Origin: Clostridia bacterium
GTDB taxonomy: Bacteria; Bacillota; Clostridia; Christensenellales; UBA1242
Reading direction: 5' to 3'
DNA: 16,916 nucleotides
Assembly: GCA_017408305.1 (NCBI GenBank)
Contig: JAFQUU010000036.1
Span: 1 to 16,916, forward strand
This document shows positions 6,827 through 15,063 of this stretch, in pieces; position 1 is the first letter of the stretch; the number at the start of each line of letters is the position of its first letter. The notes under the pieces were generated by a model. The model worked only from the letters and a program-made list of their open reading frames with translations, had not been told where the DNA came from and searched no databases. Both the position numbers and the translations under genes were made by a program.

Positions 6827-6860
6827 AATAAAAAAACCACAAAGGGTTTCTTTGTGATTT
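6827..6860 (-). terminator. Rho-independent terminator of the VirB4-like gene
   Basis: Directly after the stop codon (6861-6863), the minus strand folds into an 11-bp stem AAATCACAAAG / CTTTGTGGTTT with loop AAACC and one T-G wobble, followed by a T-tract. With the promoter at 9543-9570 it makes the VirB4-like gene a separate single-gene transcript. Confidence 0.9.
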
Positions 6861-9533
6861 TTAGTCGCCGAAAAGTTTTCTTGCATAGTCGCTTGAAACA
6901 ATTTGCACCATTGTTCTTGACATTGCACTGGTGATAAGGAAAGTTTGACCAACACCGGCTGTAACGATTGAGTTTTGCTCTTCTTGGTTGATTTCACCAG
7001 ATTTTCGATAAAGTTCTACAAGGTCGTTAAGGTCACTAGGGGCAAGGCTGAAGATAAGCGAATACTGGCTGGCGTTGATTACGGCTGTTGACTGACGGGC
7101 AATTTCTGGACTGCCCACAAAGTCTTTAATGTTCTGGGTAATAACAATTTGCATACCACCATACTTACGGATACGCTTTGCCATTTGTTGCATAAAGTCA
7201 AGAGCGATTGGATAGTTAGGGTTAATGAACACATGGGCTTCGTCCACGGCAAGGATTACTTTACGCTTTGTGTTGTATTTAAGGTTAAAGTCACGGTTTT
7301 TAATGATTTCGTTGTTAAGATATTTGAACACCAAAAGCATCTGTGCATTTGCAATAAGTTCGTTGTTGTTTGCAAGAAGCGAACGGAAGTTAAAGCAGAC
7401 AAAGTTTTCTTTTGTTGTAATAGAACTTGGCCCGTTCCAAAGATTAGAGTTACGGCCACCACTTGAAAACTTTTTGATGTAAGTTTGCACAATAATTAGG
7501 TTTTTACGCTGATAATCATCTGTCGCTTTATCAATTTTTCTGCAAATTAAGTCATAAAGGTCATCAAAAATTGGATAGTCTTCTGGTGCAAGGGTTTTAA
7601 TGATTGTTTTATCTGTTATGCCCTTTTCTGCATAAAGTTCAACAACCAAACTGTTAAGGGTTTCAAAAGCATCACTGCTTATGCCCTCCAAAATAACCTT
7701 AAAGAACTGTTCCAAAAACTGCAGGTGCTGAGAAAGACTGTCGCTTTCTACTTCATCTTTTTGAAGTTCTGCATCAACATCTTCAACCTCATCAAGTTCG
7801 ACAATATCATCTTTAAGAGATGTCATAATATGGAACGGGTTAAAGATACCCATTTCTGAAGAACCAACATCAATGAATTTGCCTTTAAGGCTGTCGCAAA
7901 GGAAAGTATATTCATTTTCGGGGTCAAGAATAAAGATTTTTGAGTTGTCAGCAGCAAAGTTGGTAAGAAGAGTTTTTGTTGCAAACGACTTACCAGAACC
8001 AGACTTGCCGATAATCATCATATTACTGTTTACGCGTTCTCTATCACGCTTAAAGAAGTCTACAAACACTGGATATTCGTTGTATCCAAGGTATATACCA
8101 CCAGGGTCTTGCAGTGCACCAGAGATAAATGGGAACACAGCAGCCAAACTTGTGGTTGGGATACCACGAACGGTGTCTTTTACATTGTCGTAAGCCGAAA
8201 TGTTTGAACTGATAAATGCATCAACTTGACGCCCAAACATTTCTGAAAACTTAAAGCCTTCTTGCTTTAAAATTGCACGCACTTCTTTTCTTGCAGGCTC
8301 TTCACACATAATAAATGTGTTTACATTATAGAACTGCTCGTTGTTATTCTTAAGGCTTGCCAAAAGTTCACGCAGTGTGTCAAGGTGGGTTTGGTTTTCA
8401 ATTTGTTTAGAACTTCTTGCAGTTTTGTAAACCTTTGCTTCCATTTCAAGAATTGCCTTGTCAATACTTTTTTCTGCCTGAAATTTTGGAACAGGTTTAA
8501 TTTTTACAACAACTCTTGTACGGTCTAAAAGAAAAAATGGTGCACCCCAAGCGTTTGGCACTTGAAGTGGATAATCCGAAATTACAAAATTTCTATATGG
8601 TTTGTCATTAATAAGCACACGGCTTGCCTGAAAACGGATTTTATTTGGGGTGGCCCAGTCAATTTGTTTTGAAAGTGGAATAACTTCAAGTTCACGCTCA
8701 TCAAACTCTTTACCAAAGTTTGCACGCATAAACACAACAAGGTCATGCCCATAAAGTTTTCTGCTTGTCATTGGTGTGATAGAGTTTTGAAGAGTGATAA
8801 CCATACCATTTGTTGTGGCATCAAGGGCTTCACGGTCTTTATCATAAACCACGATATAAAAATAGTCTTTATAGATTTTGTCTTGACGGTTAAGTTCTTC
8901 AAGTTGAGAAACGCGTTGTTCAAACACCCCTGCACGCCTTTCAACTTCTTCTTTTGTAACCTGCCCTTCAAACTGCATTTCAAGAAGCGTGTCATACTTT
9001 TTGTCTTCGTTATAGACATAATCGTCCAAAATCATGGCTTTGCTAAGTTTTACAATTGAGGCAGTTTGCTCGTTTGAAAGCCTGCGAAGAACATTTGCAA
9101 AGGTTTCCATAAGCATTTCTTGCTTGTATTGATTTAAAAGCGAAAACTCAATAGGGTCAATCTCAATAACTTGGGCATAGTATTCAGCAAAATCAATATA
9201 ACGGTCTTGATACAGTTTTTCAAAAGGGATTATCTCTTTCATAGAGGTGTAACCCTTTACGGTGTTTTTACTGTATTTTTTTCTTTGTGCCAAAAACCTT
9301 AGGATATAACCAAGGGTGTAATAAAGCCTCATGTCATCGGCAACCTTGAAATACATTGCAACAACAATTGTTACCCACGCAATGCCAAACCAAAGGCCAA
9401 GGTTTCCTGCAAAATTACTAAAAAACAGAGCAAGTGCCACAACAATGCCAATCACGCCAACAATAATGTCCATCAGCGTTATGCCACGCATAAACTCTGT
9501 TCTTACTTTTGTTTTTCTTGGAATAATCTTCAT
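6861..9533 (-). CDS. VirB4/TraE-type conjugation ATPase with N-terminal PrgI-like membrane domain
   Basis: VirB4-class ATPases power assembly and substrate transfer of type IV secretion and conjugation machines at the inner face of the membrane. The 890-residue product starts with a short basic segment and two membrane helices (about 21-39 and 44-63), followed by a basic stretch. In Gram-positive elements this layout usually belongs to a separate small PrgI-family protein. A VirB4 N-terminal-like region follows (about 100-470), then the RecA-like motor: Walker A GKSGSGKS at 509-516, LDPENEY at 536-542, Walker B VILAVDEAH at 759-767, and an ITQN sensor motif at 798-801. An acidic insertion (about 573-600) interrupts the motor. 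No relaxase, coupling protein or other transfer gene is in the window, and its neighbours are chromosomal housekeeping genes. The start is supported by the promoter 9 nt upstream; there is no Shine-Dalgarno. Confidence 0.88.
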   Translation of the reverse strand: MKIIPRKTKVRTEFMRGITLMDIIVGVIGIVVALALFFSNFAGNLGLWFGIAWVTIVVAMYFKVADDMRLYYTLGYILRFLAQRKKYSKNTVKGYTSMKEIIPFEKLYQDRYIDFAEYYAQVIEIDPIEFSLLNQYKQEMLMETFANVLRRLSNEQTASIVKLSKAMILDDYVYNEDKKYDTLLEMQFEGQVTKEEVERRAGVFEQRVSQLEELNRQDKIYKDYFYIVVYDKDREALDATTNGMVITLQNSITPMTSRKLYGHDLVVFMRANFGKEFDERELEVIPLSKQIDWATPNKIRFQASRVLINDKPYRNFVISDYPLQVPNAWGAPFFLLDRTRVVVKIKPVPKFQAEKSIDKAILEMEAKVYKTARSSKQIENQTHLDTLRELLASLKNNNEQFYNVNTFIMCEEPARKEVRAILKQEGFKFSEMFGRQVDAFISSNISAYDNVKDTVRGIPTTSLAAVFPFISGALQDPGGIYLGYNEYPVFVDFFKRDRERVNSNMMIIGKSGSGKSFATKTLLTNFAADNSKIFILDPENEYTFLCDSLKGKFIDVGSSEMGIFNPFHIMTSLKDDIVELDEVEDVDAELQKDEVESDSLSQHLQFLEQFFKVILEGISSDAFETLNSLVVELYAEKGITDKTIIKTLAPEDYPIFDDLYDLICRKIDKATDDYQRKNLIIVQTYIKKFSSGGRNSNLWNGPSSITTKENFVCFNFRSLLANNNELIANAQMLLVFKYLNNEIIKNRDFNLKYNTKRKVILAVDEAHVFINPNYPIALDFMQQMAKRIRKYGGMQIVITQNIKDFVGSPEIARQSTAVINASQYSLIFSLAPSDLNDLVELYRKSGEINQEEQNSIVTAGVGQTFLITSAMSRTMVQIVSSDYARKLFGD

Positions 9534-9542
9534 AATACAAAT

Positions 9543-9570
9543 ATTATACCCCGAAATGTTAAAAATTCAA
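9543..9570 (-). promoter_or_regulatory. Promoter of the VirB4-like gene, near-leaderless
   Basis: On the minus strand, TTGAAT (-35, 9570-9565), 16 nt and a perfect TATAAT (-10, 9548-9543) end only 9 nt before the ATG at 9533. Initiation 6-7 nt after the -10 leaves a leader of 2-3 nt. No purine-rich ribosome site exists. Confidence 0.75.
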
Positions 9571-9631
9571 AGTCTTTTAGGCAACAAAATGATTTGCAAA
9601 TAAAAAACATTAAAACATACAAACTATTTAC

Positions 9632-10219
9632 ATGAAAAATATTCTTAAAACTTGTTTGTGTTTTTCAATTGTTTTCGGGATTGGCGTAAACATTTTTTTG
9701 CCAAACCCATATCTTACAAACTCTTTTTTGCCACAAGATGTACAGGTCATTAATGACCATTACGATATTGAAGAAACAGCACTTGTGTCCAAAGACAATA
9801 AAAAGGCAGTTGTGCTTGATTGGGACAACTCTGTCAATGGGGCTTGGGAGTGTTTTTCTGAAACCAAAATTTTTGATTTTTTAAGCAAAAAAACTTTTGT
9901 TGTGCAACGCACTGGTGGCACTTTCCACGCAGACATAGAACCATCAAGCCCTTTTGACACAAAAACCTTAAATGAAGTTTTAAAAAAACACACAAAAACG
10001 CGTATTCCTGTTCTGGCAAACATCAACGGCATGTGGGTTTGTGCATCAATGGCAACTCGCGTGCATGGGTTTGGGTTAATTTCAAACAACGAACTTGACG
10101 GCCATTTGTGCCTATATTTTTCGGGCAGCAAAACAAGCCTAAACAAAGCCGACCCACTGCACCAGAAAGCAGTCTATTCAGCACTTGAACTTAGCAAAAA
10201 AATATTTCCTAAAAATTAA
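9632..10219 (+). CDS. Small secreted protein with a HAD-x-[EQ]-P / GH / DPxHQ domain
   Basis: The 195-residue product begins with a short basic end and one hydrophobic helix (about 5-24), either a signal peptide or a membrane anchor. The remainder matches, from memory of the family, a domain found in clostridial secreted proteins, often beside peptidoglycan-binding or SH3-like repeats. The conserved marks are RTGG followed by HAD-x-EP at 93-104, an aligned NGMWVCASM strand at 132-140, HG at 145-146, GHLCLYFSGSKT at 157-168 and DPLHQ at 174-178. H99, D101, H158, D174 and H177 could form a metal or catalytic site, but the activity of this family is not known to me. Here the domain stands alone, without wall-binding repeats. 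There is no Shine-Dalgarno and only a weak candidate promoter (TTGCAA at 9594). It diverges from the VirB4-like gene and converges on nifJ. Confidence 0.75.
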   Translation: MKNILKTCLCFSIVFGIGVNIFLPNPYLTNSFLPQDVQVINDHYDIEETALVSKDNKKAVVLDWDNSVNGAWECFSETKIFDFLSKKTFVVQRTGGTFHADIEPSSPFDTKTLNEVLKKHTKTRIPVLANINGMWVCASMATRVHGFGLISNNELDGHLCLYFSGSKTSLNKADPLHQKAVYSALELSKKIFPKN

Positions 10220-10320
10220 AAAAAATTATAATAAAATACTTTAAAATAAAATAAATTAAAACAAATTAAAATATTTGCATTTATTACAAAACAAATTATT
10301 TTAAATTAAAAAAAATAAAA

Positions 10321-10340
10321 AAATAATTATTTTTTGCAAA
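10321..10340. repeat. AT-rich direct repeat, copy 1
   Basis: AAATAATTATTTTTTGCAAA, 19 of 20 identical to the copy at 10361-10380, with an exact 40-bp period. Confidence 0.75.
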
Positions 10341-10360
10341 TTTGATTTCAATTTTACATT

Positions 10361-10380
10361 AAATAATTATTTTTTACAAA
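10361..10380. repeat. AT-rich direct repeat, copy 2
   Basis: AAATAATTATTTTTTACAAA, one base different from copy 1. It lies 14 bp from the nifJ stop codon. Confidence 0.75.
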
Positions 10381-10393
10381 ATATTTTATTGTT

Positions 10394-13300
10394 TTACTTT
10401 TTTGTTTTTGAAAGACCTTCCAAAAGTTTCCTTCTTGCCTTGGCATCTTTTTCGCTTGCCTTGAAAAGTTTTTGTGCATTTTTTGGATTGGTTTTAAGAA
10501 GGGCAACAAATCTGTTTTCGCCTTTCAGAAATTCTTGATAATCAAGGCTTGGTGCACTTTCAAGCAAGAACTCTTCTTTCTGCCCATTTTGTGCAGGACG
10601 ACGACGATACAAATTCCAATATCCAGTGTCAACTGCTTTTTTCATTTCGTGGTAAGAATGCGACATATCAATGCCATGATTGATGCAAGGAGCGTATGCA
10701 ATAATCAAACTTACGCCGTTATAACTCTCTGCTTCTTTAAACGCGTTTATTGCTTGCATTGGGTTTGCACCAAGTGCAATTTGTGCAACATAAACATCAG
10801 GATATGTCATTGCAATTGCACCCAAGTTTTTCTTTGCATTTGTTTTGCCACTTGCTGCAAATTTTGCAAACGCACCTGTTGGCGTGCTTTTTGAACTTTG
10901 CCCACCAGTGTTTGAATAAACCTCTGTGTCAAGCACCAAAATGTTTACGTTCTCACCACTTGCAAGCACATGGTCAAGCCCACCAAAACCAATGTCATAC
11001 GCCCAACCATCACCACCAACAATCCAAACAGATTTTTTTGTAAAGTAATCTTTAAGTTTTAAGATTTCTTCTAGTGCAGTTTTGGCACTTTGTCTTAGGT
11101 CTTTATTTTTCAAAAGTTTTTGAAGCGAAGGCACAAGTTTTTGTTTTTCAAGGTCCGAAATCTCGCCTTCTTTTACAAACTTTTCAAAACTTGAAACTTT
11201 TACTTCTTCACTGATTTTTTCGCAAAGGTTTTTCAGCCTTTCTTTTTGATATTTTACGCCAAGTGCAATGCCATAGCCAAACTCTGCGTTATCTTCAAAC
11301 AAACTGTTTGCCCACGCTGGTCCACAACCATTTTCATCTTTTGTATATGGGCAAGCAGGTGCACTGCCACCATAAATTGAAGAACAGCCAGTTGCATTTG
11401 CAATCACCATATCTTTGCCAAAAAGCGTTGTTGCAAGTTTGATGTACGGAGTTTCTCCACAACCTGGGCAAGCGTAGTTGTATTCAAAATACTGCTTGTC
11501 AAACTGCAGTGATTTTGGAGTAAATTCTGGATAAGGAGATTTTTGTGTTTTGGCAGTTTTCAAAAACTCTAGGTTTTCTTGTTCCATCTTAAGCACCTCT
11601 GTTGTTGTAACCATTTCAAGTGCTTTTTTAGGTGTAGGACAAACATTTGCACAAAGGCCACAACCTGTGCAATCAAGTGGACTTACCTGAAGGTGATACT
11701 GGTGCTTGCAACCTGCATTTGCTGGCACATTTTTAAAGTGTTTTGGGGAATTTTTAAGGTCTTTTTTGTCATGAAGAGTTGCCCTTATTGTACCATGTGG
11801 GCACGCAAGTGCACAAAGCCCACACTGAATGCAATTTTCACTAAGCCAATTTGGACACCTTTCACCAATGCCACGCTTTTCAAACTTGGTTGTGCCTGTT
11901 GGAACAACGCCATCTGCAGAAAATTTTGAAACAGGAAGACTGCCACCCTTCATACTATTGATTGGCTCGATTACTTCCAAAAAGTATTTATCTTTTGTTT
12001 CTTTGCTTGGTTTATGCTTTCTGCCAACAAGATTTTGTGGGTCAATTTTTACAAGCCCTTTTATGCCCATCTTTAACGCCTTAATGTTTATTTCAACAAC
12101 TTTGTCGCCTTTTCTGCCATAGGTTTTCCTAATTGCATCTTCAAGTTCTTTCATAAACACAGTTTGTTTTAAGATGCCAGAAATTTTGAAAAACGCACTT
12201 TGCATAATTGTGTTTATTTTGTTGCCAAGCCCAAGGCCACTTGCAATTTTTGTACCATTTACAACATAGAGTTTTGCTTTTTTGTTTTTAAGGTCGCTTA
12301 CAAATTTTTGAGGCAGGTCTTTTGAAAGTTCTTTCTCATTTAAAACAGTGTTTAAAAGCACCACGCCACCTGTTTTTAGGTTTTCCAAAATGTCATAGCG
12401 TGCAACAAAACTGTAGTTATGGATTGCAATAAAATCCGCCTTTTCAACCAAATATGTTGCCTTGATTTTTTCATCACTGACCCTAAGGTGCGATACTGTC
12501 ATACTGCCAGATTTTTTGCTGTCATACTCAAAATAACCTTGCACAAATTTGTTTGTGTTTTCACCAATAATTTTAATACTGTTTTTGTTTGCACCAACCG
12601 TGCCATCACTGCCAAGTCCATAAAATTTCATGGCATAAACCTTTGCGTTCAGGTCAAAGCTTTCATCAAGTTTTAAAGACAACTTTGTTACATCATCATT
12701 TATTCCAACAGTAAAGTTTTTAATAGGATTTTTACTTTCAAGATTATCAAAAACTGCTTTTACACATTTTGGGGTAAAGTCTTTGCCACCAAGGCCATAC
12801 CTACCACCAATCACTTCAATATTTTTGCCAGCAACAGAAAGGGCACTCATAACATCAACAAACAGTGGCTCGCCCACAGCACCACTTTCTTTACACCTAT
12901 CAAGCACAGCAATTTTTTTCACGGATTGTGGGATTTTTTTCGCAAAAACATCACTATTAAACGGTCTAAAAAGCCTAATTTTAACAAGCCCATATTTTTT
13001 ACCAAAAGAGTTAAGGTACTCTATAGTTTCCTCTGCAGTTTCCACCCCACTGCCCATCATTACAATAATTTGCTCTGCTTCTTCTGATCCAAAATATTCA
13101 ATCGGCTCATAGTGTCTGCCTGAAATCTTTTCAAGCTCTCCCATGGCTTTTTCAACAGATGCATAAACGCTCATATATGCATTATTGCATGCTTCACGGT
13201 TTTGAAAGAAAATGTCAGGATTTTGTGCTGTGCCTTTTTGGATTGGGAAATTAGGGTCAAGGCGTCTTGCCCTAAACCTTTCCACTTCTTCATACGGAAA

Positions 13301-13879
13301 GATTTTTTTGATGTCTTCGGCTGAAATTTCTTCAATCTTTTGCACTTCATGGCTTGTCCTGAACCCATCAAAAAAGTGCAAAAATGGAAGCGAAGTTTTT
13401 AAACTTGCAATATGTGCAACAAGTGCCATATCTTGTGCTTCTTGGACATTGTTTGAAGCAAGCATATTAAAGCCACTACTTCTTACTGCCATAACATCGC
13501 TGTGGTCGCCAAAAATAGAGAGTGCGTGCGTTGCAAGTGCCCTTGCAGAAACATGAAAAACGCTTGGCAAAAGTTCGCCTGCAATTTTAAGCATATTTGG
13601 AAGCATAAGAAGAAGCCCTTGGCTTGAAGTAAAGGTGCTAGAAAGCACACCTGCACTTAAACTGCCATGAAGTGCCCCAGCAACGCCTGCTTCAGACTGC
13701 AGTTCTTTTACAAGCACCTTATCGCCAAAAATATTGGTGTGATTTTTGGCAGAGAGTTCATCAGCGTTCTCTGCCATTGGGCTTGATGGGGTGATTGGGT
13801 AAATCTCCACAACCTCACTCATCAAATACGCAATGTTACTACATGCTGTATTTCCATCTACATTAATATATTTTTTCAT
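10394..13879 (-). CDS. nifJ: Pyruvate:ferredoxin (flavodoxin) oxidoreductase, single chain
   Basis: PFOR converts pyruvate and CoA to acetyl-CoA and CO2 and passes electrons to ferredoxin, the main pyruvate-oxidising step of many anaerobes. The 1161-residue product has the full domain order. Domain I carries YPITPSSPMAE at 27-37. Domain II and the gamma-type domain (about 410-620, with GLGSDGTVGANKNS at 421-434) follow, then the EKR region (about 630-680). Two 4Fe-4S clusters are bound by C683/C686/C689/C693 and C737/C740/C743/C747. The TPP domain holds the third cluster (C804, C807, C832, C1065), GGDGWAYDIG at 955-964 and VYSNTGGQ at 987-994. An upstream in-frame ATG (13933) adds 18 residues; I chose 13879 because AAAGGGG precedes it and MKKYINVDGN is the family N-terminus. 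Transcribed alone from its own promoter, divergent from truA. Confidence 0.97.
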   Translation of the reverse strand: MKKYINVDGNTACSNIAYLMSEVVEIYPITPSSPMAENADELSAKNHTNIFGDKVLVKELQSEAGVAGALHGSLSAGVLSSTFTSSQGLLLMLPNMLKIAGELLPSVFHVSARALATHALSIFGDHSDVMAVRSSGFNMLASNNVQEAQDMALVAHIASLKTSLPFLHFFDGFRTSHEVQKIEEISAEDIKKIFPYEEVERFRARRLDPNFPIQKGTAQNPDIFFQNREACNNAYMSVYASVEKAMGELEKISGRHYEPIEYFGSEEAEQIIVMMGSGVETAEETIEYLNSFGKKYGLVKIRLFRPFNSDVFAKKIPQSVKKIAVLDRCKESGAVGEPLFVDVMSALSVAGKNIEVIGGRYGLGGKDFTPKCVKAVFDNLESKNPIKNFTVGINDDVTKLSLKLDESFDLNAKVYAMKFYGLGSDGTVGANKNSIKIIGENTNKFVQGYFEYDSKKSGSMTVSHLRVSDEKIKATYLVEKADFIAIHNYSFVARYDILENLKTGGVVLLNTVLNEKELSKDLPQKFVSDLKNKKAKLYVVNGTKIASGLGLGNKINTIMQSAFFKISGILKQTVFMKELEDAIRKTYGRKGDKVVEINIKALKMGIKGLVKIDPQNLVGRKHKPSKETKDKYFLEVIEPINSMKGGSLPVSKFSADGVVPTGTTKFEKRGIGERCPNWLSENCIQCGLCALACPHGTIRATLHDKKDLKNSPKHFKNVPANAGCKHQYHLQVSPLDCTGCGLCANVCPTPKKALEMVTTTEVLKMEQENLEFLKTAKTQKSPYPEFTPKSLQFDKQYFEYNYACPGCGETPYIKLATTLFGKDMVIANATGCSSIYGGSAPACPYTKDENGCGPAWANSLFEDNAEFGYGIALGVKYQKERLKNLCEKISEEVKVSSFEKFVKEGEISDLEKQKLVPSLQKLLKNKDLRQSAKTALEEILKLKDYFTKKSVWIVGGDGWAYDIGFGGLDHVLASGENVNILVLDTEVYSNTGGQSSKSTPTGAFAKFAASGKTNAKKNLGAIAMTYPDVYVAQIALGANPMQAINAFKEAESYNGVSLIIAYAPCINHGIDMSHSYHEMKKAVDTGYWNLYRRRPAQNGQKEEFLLESAPSLDYQEFLKGENRFVALLKTNPKNAQKLFKASEKDAKARRKLLEGLSKTKK

Positions 13880-13903
13880 TTCTTCCCCTTTCTTTACAAA
13901 AAT

Positions 13904-13933
13904 ATTATAATATAATTTAATTATAATAATCAA
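13904..13933 (-). promoter_or_regulatory. Promoter of nifJ
   Basis: On the minus strand, TTGATT (-35, 13933-13928) and TATAAT (-10, 13909-13904) are 18 nt apart. The leader of about 18-20 nt holds the AAAGGGG site. It sits back to back with the truA promoter, with only 5 bp between the two -35 boxes. Confidence 0.7.
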
Positions 13934-13938
13934 ACAGA

Positions 13939-13967
13939 TTGAAAAACAAATTAATATATGCTAATAT
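13939..13967 (+). promoter_or_regulatory. Promoter of truA, leaderless layout
   Basis: TTGAAA (-35, 13939-13944), 17 nt and TAATAT (-10, 13962-13967). Only 6 nt separate the -10 box from the truA ATG, so initiation would fall at or next to the A of the start codon. There is no Shine-Dalgarno. Confidence 0.75.
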
Positions 13968-13973
13968 GCGAAT

Positions 13974-14714
13974 ATGAGAAAAATTTTATTAACAATACAA
14001 TACAACGGAAAAAACTTTTCTGGTTGGCAAAGGCAAAAAAATGCTTTAAGCATTGAGGAGGTTTTGGAAAACAAAATTTCTGCCCTTCTTGGACAGCCAA
14101 TTGTTTTGGAGGCAAGTGGCAGAACGGATGCCGGCGTGCACGCATATGCACAAACTGCACATTTTGAAACATCATCAAATTTTGACATAGAAAAACTTCC
14201 CCAAGCAATCAACTTTGGGCTTGATGAAAACATTTCTGTTGTAAGTGCAAAAGAGGTTGCAAAAAACTTTCATGCAAGGTTTTCCGTGAAAAAGAAAACT
14301 TATCTTTACAAAACCTATCAAAGCAAATTCAATCTTCCACTTTTTGAAAGCACGCATGCAAAAACGCATGAACTACTCACCCAAAATTTTGACAAAATGG
14401 TTTTGGCATCTAGGCACTTTTTAGGCACACATAACTTTAGGGCTTTTTGCTCTACCCAAACAAATGCAAAAACTTTTGAAAGAACCATTTTTGACATTAA
14501 ACTTAAAAAATCTAACGGAACAATAGATTTTTTTATAACAGGCAGTGGCTTTTTGTATAACATGGTTCGCATCATTGTAGGCACACTTATTTCTGTAGGC
14601 GAAGGCAAAATTTTGCCAGAAGAAATTCCTGACATTATATCAAGCCAAGACAGAAAAAAAGCCGGCAAAACAATGCCAGCCCATGCACTTTATTTATATA
14701 AAGTTTATTATTAA
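13974..14714 (+). CDS. truA: tRNA pseudouridine(38-40) synthase TruA
   Basis: TruA converts uridines 38-40 of the tRNA anticodon arm to pseudouridine. The 246-residue product has the usual family length. Landmarks are the N-terminal strand ILLTIQYNGKNFSGWQRQ (4-21), the catalytic motif GRTDAGVHA at 49-57 with the nucleophile D52, NFHARFS near 98-104 followed by the K-T-Y strand at 108-110, and GSGFLYNMVRIIVG at 190-203 in the C-terminal half. The start is fixed by the conserved N-terminus, which makes the absence of any upstream ribosome site meaningful. A 7-bp hairpin ACTTTAT-TTAT-ATAAAGT (14687-14704) followed by a T-rich stretch sits inside the last codons and may partly terminate transcription before the next promoter at 14747. 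Confidence 0.97.
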   Translation: MRKILLTIQYNGKNFSGWQRQKNALSIEEVLENKISALLGQPIVLEASGRTDAGVHAYAQTAHFETSSNFDIEKLPQAINFGLDENISVVSAKEVAKNFHARFSVKKKTYLYKTYQSKFNLPLFESTHAKTHELLTQNFDKMVLASRHFLGTHNFRAFCSTQTNAKTFERTIFDIKLKKSNGTIDFFITGSGFLYNMVRIIVGTLISVGEGKILPEEIPDIISSQDRKKAGKTMPAHALYLYKVYY

Positions 14715-14746
14715 AAAAATTTGTTTTTGAATGGCTTAAATTAAAA

Positions 14747-14775
14747 TTGCAATACAAAAATGTAAATGATATACT
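14747..14775 (+). promoter_or_regulatory. Promoter of the two-gene HEXXH operon, leaderless layout
   Basis: TTGCAA (-35, 14747-14752), 17 nt and TATACT (-10, 14770-14775). As at truA, exactly 6 nt separate the -10 box from the ATG at 14782, and no ribosome site is present. Confidence 0.75.
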
Positions 14776-14781
14776 ATCTAT

Positions 14782-15063
14782 ATGAAAAAAATAAAAATCA
14801 CATCAAACCAACATTTTTTAATAACAAATAGACAAGTGGAAACAATATTTTATTTGCCATTAAATGTAGGGGAAATTCTTGAGTTAACTTCAGGATTTTG
14901 TGTAAAACTTAAAGACATTCAAAACGACAGTTTTTTGATTTTGATTGCATTTAATAAACAGCCTTACAGAAAACTTTTGGTTCAAGAAGGCAAAATCCAA
15001 ACTTTTGCATTTGATGCAAATGATTTTTTTGTGGAATTTCTTGTGGAGGTTGTAAATGAATAA
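14782..15063 (+). CDS. Small protein of unknown function, first gene of the HEXXH operon
   Basis: The 93-residue product has no signal peptide or clear membrane helix. It reads as an all-beta fold: alternating hydrophobic strands at about 12-26, 31-42, 50-57, 62-70 and 82-91, with a G-E-I-L-E-L turn (30-35) and a VQEGKIQTF segment (67-75). I do not recognise the family. Its last 8 bp overlap the start of the next gene, so the two are translationally coupled and probably act together. The start is the only ATG fitting the promoter, which lies 6 nt upstream. A partner or regulator of the HEXXH protein is a possible role, but this is an inference from operon position alone. Confidence 0.75.
   Translation: MKKIKITSNQHFLITNRQVETIFYLPLNVGEILELTSGFCVKLKDIQNDSFLILIAFNKQPYRKLLVQEGKIQTFAFDANDFFVEFLVEVVNE

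Larger units (their letters stand above)
10220..10393. other. Very AT-rich convergent spacer with A/T palindromes
   Basis: The 174 bp between the secreted-protein gene and nifJ are almost pure A and T and hold no ORF. An 18-bp perfect palindrome (AAAAAATAATTATTTTTT, 10318-10335) and a 12-bp one (AAATAATTATTT, 10361-10372) are followed by T runs in both directions. They probably work as weak terminators for the two convergent transcripts, although their A/T stems lack the usual G-C pairs. Confidence 0.55.

Noticed and set aside
10220..10393. AT-rich spacer as a possible replication origin
   Set aside because: No DnaA-box cluster and no origin-associated genes; convergent-gene spacer with terminator-like palindromes is simpler.
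13880..13933. N-terminal extension of PFOR by 18 residues
   Set aside because: It would lie across the -10 box, and family N-terminus and ribosome site support 13879.
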